Positions 34,829-49,037 of a DNA stretch of 64,000 bases are shown piece after piece (the stretch's first letter is position 1; each line of letters begins with the position of its first letter). The notes under the pieces were generated by a model. The model ran no database searches and was not told the DNA's origin. It saw only the letters and a program-made list of their open reading frames with translations. The stretch comes from Temnothorax longispinosus (Eukaryota > Arthropoda > Insecta > Hymenoptera > Formicidae), in assembly GCF_030848805.1 (NCBI RefSeq), contig NC_092360.1:20253701-20317700 (forward strand), read 5' to 3'. The position numbers were made by a program, and so were the translations under genes.

Positions 34829-37800
34829 TAATTATTTTCTTTTAACTAATTAAATTCTTATATGTTTTAAAAACCAGCAGTTTTCAATTAATTTGTCGTT
34901 TAAATTACAGATATTTGATCAAATGACAATAAATAACATAATAGGCAAATATTTTTCTTTAGGAAAGTTAACACAGTATCCGGCACAAACACTATATCAT
35001 CAGGAAAACGTAATAAGCGTACCGCATATTGCACATACCATCGCATGAGGTACCATTACAATCTAAACTCGAGTTAATTATTGTGCTACGAACTAATTAA
35101 AACATAATTCAAATTGACCGTTATAATTACTCGTACCGTACAGTAAACTTTCGCCAACGACTTTTCACGCACGCAGCAAGATAGCCCGACAAGAATACCC
35201 AATTTTGGTCCAATTAATGACACGCTGATGGGAATTTGATTAGTAATTAAATGTTATTTGCAACAATTATAAACGCTGGATTTCAAGGAGAAATCACATC
35301 TGTCGCAACGATCTTTTTTCCCAACCGCTCTGTTAATTAATTAAACACAAATCGAACGTCGTCGCGCGCTAATTGTTGAATAAATTTATACCTTTATTAT
35401 ATCTTTAACATGCAGATCAAATTAAATAAATATTTGAACTCAACGGCTGTTACGTAATAATAATCAACAATAGTATCTCGCTGTCGATATCGCTAAGCTA
35501 TAATCATACAAGGATTATAAAATCCTCATGCAACTATAAGCTTTCATAATTTCCATGTACCTATATGATAAAATTAATCTGTAATAAATATTAGAATTTA
35601 CTGAAGTTTAGTATAAAGAGTGACCTATTTATAAAAATTTTCCTAACAGATGAAAAAAAATAGACCGATCTCTTGGTTATCGTGTTCACCAGATTTGACG
35701 TTATTGGCTTTCTTTACTCCTGTAAAGTTAGTCCCCCATTATTTAAAAAATTAACTTTTTTTAAAGTTCTGTGTAGATTTCCGATAATTTCAGAATTCTC
35801 GACAGTTTTAAGAAGCATTATAAAGGCATGAAAATGCGATTCAAAGATATGGGACGGGAGGCTAACTTCACGCAGCCCCCTATTTTCGATAAACAATCAT
35901 TTTTTATTAGCGCTCTGGATAGATTGTGTATAGTTCTAGAGTTCTCAATACATTTCAAAAATAGTTCCGCTCGAGAAAGTAAAAAAACCGAGGTTGAATA
36001 CCCAAAAGTGCTGAAATATACATTTCTCGTTTTAAAATAGTCTACAACATACTTGAAGACGATTAAGGCATGAAATATTAAACTTCAGAGACTTATAGAC
36101 TGTAACGAATAACGCGAATTGATTCCAATTGCGAGTCGATCGCGGATATCGTTCGATAGAATGGAACTTTACAACTAGCCGATGGCGATGCTCTTTTGCT
36201 TTCCTTTCAAGGTTGACGGCAGGTACTTGCCTGAATTGATTATCGCTCGATGCGCTTCGTTGAGTGTGAAGAAGATTGGCAGATAGAATTTGCATTAGTA
36301 TGCAACGGGAATTCTCTCCTTTCCTCCGACGATAACGGGGAATAGGAGCGATAACGCAAAATTTCGAAATACTCGATTATACAGAGATTGTAGAATTTAC
36401 GGCCCAAGAGACATGCTATAAGACATTTAAGAAATTTCAAAAAAGAAGCACATGGAAAATGTAAAATCTTTGAATTAATTCCTCCCTGAGCAATATAAAT
36501 CAATAAATTAATTATTTATTTTATATATCAGTTATTTAGTTATTTGCTAAAGAATATCATAATACTAAAGCAAATCAACCTATTTTTTATTAGTCGCGCA
36601 AAATAAACACATTAGTTCAAGTTTCATACACTAAAATTTTGTATTTGCATTTTAGATTACGTCGTACGAAAATTAGATGCATTACTATATTATTTCCCAG
36701 AATCTCGCGACGTCGCTTGAAAAGTATCTAACTTTTCCCGATTAAGACCCTGATTAAAACGCAAAATACAGTAGTTCATCAGGTCCAATTAGTCGCTAAT
36801 TGAGAAAATTCTCGAGTAGTCTTGCACAAGATGTCATTCTGTCGATAACGTACAAAAAAAAGTATTCACAAAACCAGCGAGATGACGTCGAAAGGAAAGT
36901 TTGAGATGTCGGCGGGATAAGATCGCTTTTAGTGAAATACAGGCGACACTTCACAGCGCACTTCTCCGATAACGAGACGTCAAGAGGAGCGTGCATGAAT
37001 TATGGAGTAATTAAGCATATAAACATCATTTTCGGGTCAAGGCCTCCCTTATCATTCAACGTTCGGCTCGCGATTTGCAGTGCGTTACTTTTCCACCGCC
37101 GCGTTTGCAAAAAAAGAAATGCCACGCGCGGTCTAAAAGCTCCTACGAGAGCCGGGAAATGCACGTACGCAGGAAAATGCATATTAACTATATGTCACAT
37201 GTTCGTATTATGCATTATTATTCATTTTTCAAAACGACACGCTTAATTCTTTTACTGACTTCATCAGGCTTGCGATTATGACATAATTTGTAATTTAACA
37301 GAATAATATGCATGAGTTATACATATACGTGACGTAATGTGTATAAACAATTTGTAAGTTAAAATAGATTAATGAATATTGATAAAATCAATTATTCAAT
37401 GTGAATATAAAAAATTAATGCAGTGGCATAATCATGATCGATGTTGGGTAAAACTTGATGCGCGTTAATGCGATATTAATTTCACTTTAGCTTTCATGAA
37501 AATAGAAATACGATAATAATATCTAACTTCTAATTTTATCCCATTAGCTGAAATCATATTAATATTTCGCTAGAAATAAACTCGCCAATAAGAAATATAC
37601 AGAAGATTTGCCTCAAATGAATAATAAATTAGCGAACCCAAGGTCGGCGGAACAGAAAGCCGGCGACAAGCGGCGAATTAATCTTGATTCTTAGTCAACT
37701 TTACGTTGGCGGATCGAAAGTTTCAATTCCCGTCTGACCCATTTGCCGAGACTCAAGGTGGTCGTTCGGCTGCACCGGCCGTTGCAACTTTAAAATATCA

Positions 37801-40800
37801 AGTGCACCTTTCCCGGATATGTTGATAAACATCGACGGTATTACCGCCCGGCTGCAATCGCCGGACCTCTAACCGCTCACCCCTATACAATCCCCTGCAG
37901 TTTTCATAGAGCGCCAATGTCTGAAATCACTGGCGGAACGACGCCGAACCCCGTTCTTCGATTCGCGCGAACGCGTTCCTGCCATTGTGCTAAGGAAATG
38001 AGCTATCGGCGAGGAAAGATAAATGCGTGCTCCGCCTCCTTCGCCTTCGTTATTTTGAAGCTTTATGGTTAAGACGACCGTCAGACTTCTTCAACCGTAT
38101 GCTATCGTTTTCAATGATTTCCTATCAGGATATCAGGTTTCTTTCTCGAGCGTCTCGGATTCGGATATACGTTTCATTCAAGTTCAAAGAGTGAACAAAG
38201 ATATAAAAACAACAATAGATGACTAGTCCGTAAATTGTAACAATAATTTGTAATCCTAGATACAACTTCACAATTTCGAACGAACCTGAATCGTCGAATT
38301 AGTAAAATTTACACGATAAAAATAAAAGATTCAAAGTAAAAGAGTGGATTAAGTCGAGGAATCGTAGAGATCTATCTTACAATTAGACGCGATTACTTAA
38401 AGTGGTTCTTATAAATCGTGAATTTAATTCACTCCAAAAGTTCTATGTTATGTAATACTTCTTCGCATTTTAACGTAATTGTTTAGTCGCTCGTGTGCTC
38501 GCAATACTTACGATATCTACAAGAATTGCGTATTTATGTTATTTTTTTATATCTACAAAGAAGTTCCAGAACTCAGAAGTTACCATCTCTCACAGGCCTT
38601 CATTGAGTTAAAATAACATATGATTGTCTTAAATAAATTGTTATTCTCGGGATTTTTTCCGCCGGCAGACATGCACGGGGAGAAGAAGAGGCGGAAAATT
38701 TCAAGCCTCTGATCGTTACGTAGAATGATAAATAATCGATTAACATGCGGCATCCGCCGTTGAATGAGAAAACGTCGAAAATTAGCGGAGGCGGGGTAGG
38801 GGAATATAGAGATCCATGCAGTCCGCGAGAACAGATTTATGAAAATTCGAGCAACTTGCAACTTACTCGTGTGTGTGTGTGTGTATGGCATAACGAAAAT
38901 ACACGAGCGCGAGTTTACGACCCGACCAGATTTCCTATCGCACCGAAAATATCACCGCGAACGATTTGCAGGAACCGATATCTGCAGTTGCGAAAACGGC
39001 AAACAGAGTTTATCGACGGGAACGTTTGTTCGCGTAAGTTCGCTCGTACGTCTTCTTCAGCTTCATCCGCGCGTGTAAGCGAAGCCGCCTATCCGCCCAA
39101 CGCATTTCGTCAAAAAGACGATCCTCGATCAACACCGTTCGCGTTGCGAACGCGATGGAAGAGAGAATCGGCGCAATATGAAAACGATCAATCTTCGTTC
39201 GCGTCCGTCGCTTCCAGCAAGAGTGCAGCGCGATCCTTAACTGGAGCACGGAGCGATTGAATTGAATTGATATTATGAAAACAAACGTACATTTTATATA
39301 ATGCTTCTCGGGAATCGAGATAGCTTACGGAATGCGTAGAAATGTGTTATAAATCTAGAGTACACAAGTGAAAACAAGCATACACAAGCAATCTATGTAA
39401 TATAGATTGTTTATGCTATCGGAATTTATATCTGCTTCTGTGTGCAAATATTATCTTTCGTTTTCGAAAAGTGATATTTGTGTATCGTAGTTTCAATCGT
39501 TGAATAAACACAATCGTAGTTTCTACATCATTTAAAATTACAATCAAAAATACACAAGAATTAGGATTAAAACTCTTATAAAAATTGCGGAGCTTGTTGT
39601 TTCTTTAATGCCGAGACCCGCTTTTCCATCTCGCTTGCAATATTTTTATAAATTGCATTTTTACGTTCAAACGTGCTTCGGGCGTAAAATCGAATCTCTA
39701 ATCACGTGCACCGCGCGTGCTTTTTATCACATCGATTACCTCGGACTGAAGAGAAATCGGTTTTACTATACGTGAAGATACATATCTTTCAATCCAACGA
39801 GTACTCACATGCAAAAAGCCGTTCTGTCACGGGTAGATACGAAGTAACGGCATAAAGATTACTCACCTGTAAAAAGAGAGAATGGATTAAATATTAATAA
39901 CTATATTCATGAATAATTTCAATTAATTTAAAATTATTAATTAATTTTCGAAGTACATCTATATATATACGTTACAGAAATGCATTATGTATCTAACTAA
40001 TATAAGAATGAATTGTAAACAGACGAATCGTGAATTTTTCTGTTACTTTTCGATCATCGAAACATCCCTAGAATAAACAGCTCAGATATTAACACCCCCC
40101 CCCCTTTTTCAATTCTCTTTCCTCTACACGTTTCTCATTCGCACAATTTAATTCCTTTACGTCTTTTCAATACCACCGTGATTTTAATTTTCATATTTTT
40201 CAATCTTACAAGTACGCGGACAAACGCGCACATGTATAAAACGCGTAGCCTATAGATATTTACTATACAGCTTTTGCACATTGCAGAACGCGCGCTTGCA
40301 AAATATCCATCGGGAACGCTCGCGCAGCTATTGCAAAATCGATAAATCGCATATGCAATTGTTTATTGTTCGCGCGATATCCGAGACTAGTATAATACAC
40401 GTTCCTCAATGCCCGGACGTCTGCCCGGTTTTTCGCGGACACGTGTCTGTCTGGAGTATATGCACAACACGAGCGCGGAGCGTGAGCCATTGTCTCCTTC
40501 GAGCTATCGCGCGTGTCCCGCAAAAGCGTATGGCTATCTCGCGCAGCGCACGTTTCCTTTCGTCTCGTCGATGCTTTCGAGAGCTCGAGCTGTATCGCCC
40601 GAGAGATATGCAGGAAAGTTATTTGCGCCCGCCACTCAATCTCCCACGCTCGATATACGCGGCGACGTGCAACAGGGGAAACCGAACGTGAGGGAAGCCA
40701 GTTTCCGGAATTCTCCAGATTTTTTAAAAGAGGTACGGTAGTCGATCGTCCTTTCATCACGGGCTCGGCTCTGCGATAAACGCTTCCTATCGCTCGGATA

Positions 40801-42859
40801 AAAGAAGCAGTAGCCGGCCGTCATTTCGTCTACTTTGTATTCGCAGCACGCCTTCCGCCGTTTTTCGGTCGCTTCCGCTCGGAAACGCAACGGAAGCGCA
40901 ATGAATTCCAGGCTTCACCGAAAGCATGATTTCACTGGCATAGTAACAGAGGTAGACTTTGTTAATTTAAAATAATAGAAATGTTAATATGATAATGCAT
41001 TCGCCGAAGCATTCGCCACAGCAATGAGAAAAAATATTTCAACATTCAAGTCACAATCTTTTTGATTTTGTGATTTTGTATTTCAGATGCTGCCACAAAT
41101 CTTGAAATAAAATTTCAAGAGGTAAAATCAGATAAAAAAATCACGTCTCTGTAACCGCCTCAACAAAAAAGTTATGTTTTATTTTTTTTTATTTAGATTA
41201 TAATAATTTCTTATGTATAACAATTTTTCACCTATATAAATTTTGTGATTTATAATGGAATCGAGTTTTCCATCGCTGTTATTTGAACTTTGGATGTATT
41301 TAACGTATGGTCTATCTAACATATGGACGTTACCAGCTCTAATTAAGTTTTTCCCCATGATATGAATCCTAGTCGCAGTCTGATTTTCTTCCCTTCGGTA
41401 AATACAAAAACGCTTATTTTCTGGTCAGAAATTTTAATCTCTTTTACAAATAGCAAAGTGGAAGAAAAATACAGCGAGAAAAGAGAGAGAGAAAAAAGGA
41501 AAGGATCGCAAATTTTAACAATGAAAAAATAGATGATTGCTCCGGTGCTTATAGCGGGAAAAGTTTCGCTGATATTTCCGTGCGGTATAACGACAAATCA
41601 CAAAGATCCGCTTGGTAGGCTTGTTTGTCGCGAAGTCCTTGAGCGCGCAAGTCTCACCCGCCGAGCGAAAGGGGCTGTTCGAATACCGGTAACTCGGAGT
41701 GCTTCGTCAAGATTACGAAGGTCGCGGACGTTTCGCGACTTCTTGCGAGTTTTGCAGATTGCTCGACCTTTTACGACTCCGGCATACCTATACTATCCGA
41801 GACAATTATCGGGTCCGCCGACGGGGAGCAGATGCCGAGCGAATTCCTTGCCGGAGCTGGAAGCCGGCGCAGAGAGCCAGCCGATGACCATGGGCAAAGA
41901 AATCCATCGGGGCGAAGCAATGACCGACCGACGAGGCGGAGCTTTCTTGCATGCATGATTAGGCCTACGCCCGTAAAACCTGATGGAACCTGTTTGAAAC
42001 CCCGTAGACGTGTTCACGCGAATGAGAGAGAGAGAAAAAGACTCATTCATTCAGGTGTGTTCGACTATAAATAGAATTCCCGGAAGACGGCCGCGACAGC
42101 CGATCTTCTCTTTAAAGCAAAGTGATTTTCAAACGACATGATACAGTTCGCGTGTAATTCTTAATCGGGCATTGCAATTCTTTAGAAGCGATATAATTTG
42201 GATATTTCAATATTTTAAATACGGGCCACTTCCGTGTATATCTTTTGGATATACGAAATTTATGACAATGGTTGTGACAATAAGTATATCATATTTATGA
42301 CAATATAGGTATGATGTGTGTATTTATAATGTATCAAAATCACATCGAAATTACGTTGATTTCAATTACTTCGTTTAATACTAGGAAAGCTAAATAGAGA
42401 TCTTACTATATAACAGAATTTAATAATTCTCTTTTTTAATAATTCTCAATTAATTATTTTCTTTGTGTTTTCTCATTAATATAGATATTATAGATCATAA
42501 AAAGAATATTTATTAATAGATATTTATTAAGTCGTTGCTAAAAACTACATGATAAGCTAACCGTTTATCATAGTCTAGAACAGATAATAAAAAACCTAAA
42601 TAGATTCTCACTCCTCTTATAACTTCCTCTAATATTAGACGACACAATAATTTTATTCCGCATTAACCGCACATGCGATATAGTGTGCGGTAAAACACAT
42701 CGTAATTTTATATAATTTAGATAGGATTCACGCGGAAACAAAATCAGCGCGCATGCAGCTCCGCACGCGATTATCGCATTAGTGAAAATCGCGTAATACG
42801 GCAAATCACCCGAAATGTTCACACATACGTATCTACGATCTCAAAATGCAATAGGCAGC
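34829..42859. other. Long non-coding stretch with several GC-richer islands
   Basis: Islands at about 37620-38050, 38780-39250, 40290-40920 and 41540-42060 lie in AT-rich DNA. A (GT)n run lies at 38869-38884 and a C-run at 40097-40105. Open frames up to about 170 codons occur in the islands, but they overlap one another on both strands and lack domains. I see no supported exon and would treat the islands as candidate regulatory sequence or exons awaiting transcript evidence. Confidence 0.4.
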
Positions 42860-42974
42860 TTAGGCTGCATTCTAATATTTATTGTCAGTGCTGAAAATCC
42901 ACGTATACGTGATGTAAAATATAGAAAAATATAGATTTTCAGTACTGGACAGTGAATATCGGAATGCAGCCTAA
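42860..42974. mobile_element. Foldback MITE, 115 bp
   Basis: TTAGGCTGCATTC at the left and GAATGCAGCCTAA at the right are perfect complements. The arms continue (ATATT..TTGTC against GACAGTGAATAT, CTGAAAATC against GATTTTCAG) to a loop at about 42905-42930. Confidence 0.85.
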
Positions 42975-45900
42975 CTAATCAGTCATTGCAGTCCGTTCGA
43001 AATTAGAATTCGACGAAAGGATCGGAATGTTCAAGTGAAGCAGTGCATGCTTTAGATCAAACAGCTCATAAGCCACATTTATCGGAGCCACACAGTCTGT
43101 GTGCACTCGGAATAAAATTCGCGATCATTAATCGCGGTCAGTTTATTGTACTTGGCCGACGAATCGAGAGAGTCGTCAATGAAAAATCAACTGAGAATTG
43201 GAACGAAAACGACGGCGCAGAAAAGTGCCATTTTTCGCGGAAAAATCCATTTCGGAATCGAGATAAAAATGCATTTTCCTTTCAGAGAAACCGCGACGAA
43301 ACCCGGACGGTGACTTTATTTTATTTTTCCTTGCAAAACGGAACAAAGAAGAGAGTATAAGAAAGAGGGAGGGAGGGAAGGGAAGGAGAAAGGAGGAGAG
43401 AAAGAAAAATATAGATTTATGAGAAACAATTCTTCTTAAATGCGAAATAAATACAAAATATATAATACTACGATAATATAACAAAATTAAAATAATATAT
43501 TAATAATACGTTCGAATTAAAAAGAGTAATAATAAAATAATACTGAAGGAATATAAACTGCGTAGAACGAAAATAATACAACAATAACGAGAAAAGGGTG
43601 TGCCTCAAGTGAACAGTTCATTAGTTAGGAAAAGAGATTGATATCCGAGATTGCGCGTGCAAGACATGAAAAGAGAGAGATGACGCAGGTACTGAAGGAG
43701 GGAGAAATGTAAAAAAAAAAGCGGAAAATCAAAGGCGTAGGATAGGGAGTACGTCGAACCGGTCCAGCCGTTCAAGAACAACCGCATTCCAGAAGATTTC
43801 TACAAGATTGTCGGACAACATCCCCTTTGGAACATATCCTGTTGAGATCGCGCGCGACCACGGCACCACGGCACGGCGCCGGCGATTCGTTCTCAAAATC
43901 GTCCAGATAACGAGCATCCTTCATGAGAACTATTTTCGGCGGGACTGCAACGACACACTTGCGACGACGAGAAATTGGAGCACATGTCAGTTTCAAGGAT
44001 ACGTCGCGCTCGTTCAATGGGAGCGAGATCGAACGTCCGCATATGTGCAACACGCGTCCGCATACGTCTGCGTTATTGTTAGAATTGTATTATGACAGGC
44101 TGTTATCCACCGACTGATCATCTCTATATTCGACGTGGCCGCGAAAGAAGGAAATGAGATTGTCAGGCAATGTAATCGAACTAATTTATCGGATCATTGA
44201 TTGGCAGCCGTCTACATTTTTCACGAGCCAATTGGTTCCTGCTGAATCCTCCATTTGTTCGTATATATAGAGTGTTCCCAAAATCAAATCGTGCGTTCCT
44301 AGCTTACTAAGATGCGAGGAGATCAAGATTGTGTCACTTCGCTCCGTGATTTTGCGGAGAGAAACCGTCGCGCGTCAGCAATTTCGGCTTCGCGGACTAG
44401 ACACGTTAAAATAATGTACGTTTTATGAATTTTAATTTTTGCCACACTAAATCTTTGCCGGCCTCTCAACGGGGTCAGCACCGCGACGCGACTCGCCGCG
44501 GTTTATATTTTATTTATAGCGCGATTCTCGGTCCACGTCCGTCGCCGTTTCGCATTTGTATTTTTTGAATGAATAAAGGAACAATCCTTCACCACCACTG
44601 CTAACTTAACGCAAGACATACGCGATACCTGCACGTAGATAAATCATAGTAACGAAGCGTTTAGCCTCGTGCGCGTAATTTCGCAAAAAGATGGCCTGTT
44701 TAGATAAGAATTCTAAATCGTGATATATTTGGTTTAGCATTTATGTGTCTTTTGAAGAAAAATATCTTATATAAAAAATATCTTGTATAAATATTTTGTA
44801 TTGTAGGCATATCTTTTATCCTTTGTATATTGTTTACATTGTATGTATGTAAATTAACGAATGGAAAAAATACATATGTATATAGGTATATACATACAGT
44901 CGCAGAAATTTCGTGTAGGTAATTCGTTTTCTCGCAAAATTCGTAGGAAATCCACAAAAACCGTGATATTGCAGAATAAATATTTACTAATAAATATATA
45001 AATATAAATATAATATAATTATATTTGTAAATATAAATTATAATATATTTTAATATAAAATAAAATATATTAATACAAATATAAATATTAGATAATACAA
45101 ATTTCAACCTACAATTTCACTGACAGAACCTTTTTGCAAAATCATTAGTGACATTGTGTAATTTCTATTTATTCCACAATAGTCCGATTTTTGTGGATTC
45201 TCCAATTACATAAAATCCCTGCGACATATAGATATATCATAATCTGTCAACTCTGTTATTAAAAGATAAAGCGCTTTTAAAACATTTCCTGATACTCGGA
45301 TTTTGAATTAATTTTTTTATTACTCTTATTACGCACGTACATGACATATTTCCGGCTAAAAAGAAAACGATAAATGTGGTACAAGAATTTCAAGGTGCCA
45401 GCTGTGGTTTCTCAAATTGCAGTAAACTATCCGGCTATTACACAATCCTGCTTGTTATAATATATATGTATTCGCTACGATATCTCTTTGTGCGTTGCAT
45501 ACTTTTCCATCATCCTATCTCTTTTGCTCGCAAGTTCACGGACGTGAACGGATCATGCACGAGGACGCGTTCAATTTGTTTGTGAGCTCGCGACATTTGC
45601 GAATTGGCGCGTTCAACAATACCAGCAAATTATGCAGCTGCACGTTCCGCATGTGTGTGTGCGCGCGCGCCTGTGTGCATGTTATTATATGCGGCATGCG
45701 TCGCAGCTCGCGCCGCATGCCATTTGCGCTCGCGTCGCGAACGACATGTGCGTGCCGCGTTAATTGCGTCGGATCGTTAAGACACGAAGACAGAAGCGAG
45801 AGAGAAGTAACGCGAAAAGAATGTCGACTTATCAGTCAGAGGTAATAAATTCGTATCTCAAGAGGAATCGTTTCAGTCAAATTCATTTTAATCCCAAGTT

Positions 45901-47497
45901 TACAGTCCTCTTAGCACTTGATTTTTTGCTACTTGCTTTTAACAGTCCTATCATTTTTTCTTAATGCCGCGCAAACCTGTTTTTGAACAACAATACTGTA
46001 AAATTTATATTAATAAGACATTTATTTTAGTCTTCTTGCCTCGCGAGAGAATATTTATTGCGCATCTGAATGTAAACATAAATTATATAAATCAAAATCA
46101 TTATAGAGGAAGGTAGGGTAATTCGAATCACCCTAAGTCTTTTTCAAGATATAACTTGAAAACTATTATTAAAGATAACTAAACTTTGTTTTCGCTGAGT
46201 TGTAATGCCAATGTTACAACGTATTCCCAACAAATTTCGTTTATTATCGTTATAAATTTTTCGAAAGTCAATTTTTGTAGTGCAATTTGAACCATGTTGG
46301 GTAAGGTGATACACTTTATTAATCTTTGCAAAAAAATAGTTTTTTTCGTATTTTAAGACATATCAATAATAAAATAGTCTATAATAATTATTATATTACA
46401 TGTTTATTATATTCTAATTTATTACAATCTAATTGATTACTCTAATTTTTGTGCTCTTTGTAACAATATTACACAAATATATGTAACATGTTTAAAACTT
46501 TTACTCACAATAATATATGAGTGTACAATAATGTACACTCATCATAATATTATTACTCCTGAAAGAAAGAAACAATATAGAATATAAAATGCAATATTTT
46601 TAAAAAGTATTATCGCTATTTTTACTTTTATATCATACACAATAGAAATGTATACCATGGATGCTTTCCAGCAAGGAACACAGGCGACACTGTGTGGCGC
46701 ACTTGCTAAATAGACTACATTAAAGTTCCATCTTAGTTTTATATGCAACAAAAAGCGACTAAGACGCTATGAAGATTGACTGCAAAATAAAAGTTTATAT
46801 ACCTACTACCTTTACGCTGTAAGCGATACCGCACCAATTCTTCAATTTTAATTTTTAACTGTATGACACATTGTGCCACACTGCCGCTTTGTACGTTAGA
46901 TTAGGAGGCCAGCAGCTAGTAATTCCACTGCTGTCCGCTAGGTTGTAACACTTAATAATCTAGATATCGTGATGGTTCAAGTTGCCCATTGCACGTGGTT
47001 CACGTGTTATCCCTTCCTCTATATTCTTATAATTTTAAGAAGCGCATTTTAATATCCCAGGCATATTTTCACGTCGATAAAATATCGCGGAAGAAATTCG
47101 TGCTCGCCTCTGTAAAATCAATCGCACATCACGTGCGACAACAATTCGGACGCGCTTTAACAAGACTAATTACCCTTGTTAAGCGATTAGACCACCATAA
47201 AAGAGAGCTTGCATCGTTCGACTCGTAGATAAGATCTAAACGTTTCCGTCACATCAGCAGTCGGCCGCGTCCTTAACTCACTTATATAAGAGTTCATTGC
47301 GAGTTGCGAGACGTCAACAGAGCGCCGTAACTTGCCTTCGCGCATCCCGATACAACAAAATAGCGCTATTCATGATTTCTACCGAGGTTGAAAGCGATTA
47401 TTCATCGTCCTTCCGATCATTCTAATAACTCGATAGCATGTAATTAAATGAAAGATTAGTTTTGAACTGCTTGTTTCGTTATATAATCAATAGGTAT
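42975..47497. other. Non-coding with purine tract, LTR-like patch and islands
   Basis: A purine-only tract (GGGA/GGAA units) lies at about 43361-43408. GC-richer islands lie at 43740-44070, 44290-44560 and 45520-45830. A (GT/GC)n run lies at 45654-45671. A small hairpin GAGTGTACA..TGTACACTC lies at 46518-46539. No supported exon. Confidence 0.4.
44274..44625 (+). mobile_element. Possible solo LTR, ends uncertain
   Basis: It starts TGTTCCC and could end AAGACA, with TATATTTTATTTATAG at about 44502-44517 and AATAAAGGAACAATCC at about 44572, the layout of a promoter followed by a polyadenylation signal in an LTR. The flanking bases do not match as a target duplication. A host promoter is equally possible. 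Confidence 0.25.
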
Positions 47498-47702
47498 TTA
47501 TTACAAAAAAGGTATTATTTGCAAAAAAATAGATTTCTTTAAATTTAGATTTCTTAATTCAAAGAAGTATTGGGAAGATTTAAGAAAACATTTTTCTGAG
47601 TTTAAAATATTTTCTCGAATCTATCTAATACTTCTTTGAATTAAGGACACTAAATTCAAAGAAATCTATTTTCTTGCTAATGATAATTTTTTTTCAGTGT
47701 AA
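47498..47702. mobile_element. Foldback MITE, about 205 bp
   Basis: AATAGATTTCTTTAAATTTAG, CTTAATTCAAAGAAGTATT and AGAAAACATTTTTCTGAG on the left are matched in inverted order by AATACTTCTTTGAATTAAG and CTAAATTCAAAGAAATCTATT on the right. The sequence is close to a single hairpin. The right terminus reads TTTTCAGTGT. Confidence 0.75.
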
Positions 47703-47894
47703 CAACATTGATTACATTTTAATATAATATTCGTAAAGACGTAACTAAATATAGCAAAAAAAACAAGCAGCGCGATAAAAGACATCAATTTAAGGACTGA
47801 AATTAAAATATGTTAATTATATATAAAAAATAAGATAGCGATCCTGACCAACGCGTTCTCAAATCATATAATGATATCGATCGTTTTTGTCTAG

Positions 47895-48142
47895 TTCAAT
47901 GTTAGGTCAAGTACTCAATGAGGCTCAATCGCGACTTAAACGCCGGAGGGTCTCATCTGACTTCCGGCCAATCAACGATGAAACAATGTCACTAGAATTC
48001 ATGAAGGCCTTAAAAGCAGCCCGCGCGTCTATGCTACAAAGCGAGATAAGCGAGTCCATTTACGGCAAAGGCTCCTTTCTATTCGAAAACAGCCTGCCGC
48101 CGCGCCGCCCGCTCGAAAGCCGCAACCGAATCGGATATTCCG
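47895..48142 (+). CDS. Candidate internal exon of an unrecognised protein
   Basis: A good acceptor, TTTTTGTCTAG, precedes 47895. The frame is open through an internal ATG at 47899 (MLGQVLNEAQSRLKRRRVSS, then LEFMKALKAARASML and ESIYGKGSFLFEN) to a possible donor TCCG|GTATAC after 48142. Composition is mixed and charged, with a likely helix around residues 30-50, unlike the Arg/Cys-rich frames of CpG islands. The donor is weak. Alternatives are a first exon from 47899, a fragment of a decayed mobile element, or chance. It lies antisense to the supposed intron of the minus-strand gene. I do not recognise the product. Confidence 0.35.
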
Positions 48143-49033
48143 GTATACACGTATACATCTGCATATTTATCGGGCGCGGTAATGCACCAGTTGATAACGA
48201 CAGATGCGCCCTTGCCGTCGAAGCGAGGCCGAACGCATTGAATGAAATTCCTTCGCGCAATTCGAATTATGCAGGAATTCTCGTCAAGTAAACTGCGTGT
48301 TTACATTCATATAAATTTAAATTAAAAACGAAACTGTTTTACAGACGCGTATTTATATGTAATTTCACAGACTTGTTTATTTACCGTAGAGAATATTTAC
48401 CTATATTCGTAGCGTTATTATATATTCATTATAAATTGCAATGCAACATTAATAAGATATATTCACCATTATACATTTGTGTTATTAATGTTGCGTTGTT
48501 AGTGAAAATTTTAATAGCGATAGAATTATTCGCGCGAGAATGCCGTTATTATGGCCGACAAATTACGTACAGGTTTGTTAATAACCCTACAGGAATGCTT
48601 TGTCCGCGACGAGAAACAACAATTTTATGCGAACGTATGCGTGATGTAATGTGTCACTGTCCCATATAATATTTCTCACAGTCAGTTGTAGATTCTAGAG
48701 ATCACGCGCGATCGTATACACACGTGTACACACTTTTCCGGCTTCTTCAATTTTCACGCTGTCCAATATAGAAAATTTGAAACATGATCGAACAGCGGAA
48801 ATGTCGACGATAACACGTGACCAAAATTTTATATTTGGACCATATGGATGTAGGGACAAAATCTTCATACATATATATAAATATTTTACTTATAGAAAAG
48901 GCATGTAATAAGCCAAACGTGGATTCCGCCAGTCTCGTGTTATCAGTAGCAATTCTGTTGTTCGGTCAGGTACCAAATTTTCTGTATTGGATAGCGGATA
49001 TATATAATATTTATATATATAATTCGTTCTACT
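48143..49033. other. Non-coding sequence
   Basis: The open frame runs on to 48291 without a feature. Beyond it the DNA is AT-rich with nothing recognised. Confidence 0.4.
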
Positions 49034-49037
49034 TTAA

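Noticed and set aside
38745..39260. Plus-strand frame of 171 codons
   Set aside because: Contains a GT-repeat-derived Cys-Val run and competes with frames on both strands. No splice or domain evidence.
40263..40760. Minus-strand frame of 165 codons
   Set aside because: Arg/Ser/Ala-rich, overlapped by several equally long frames in a CpG island. Looks like a composition artefact.
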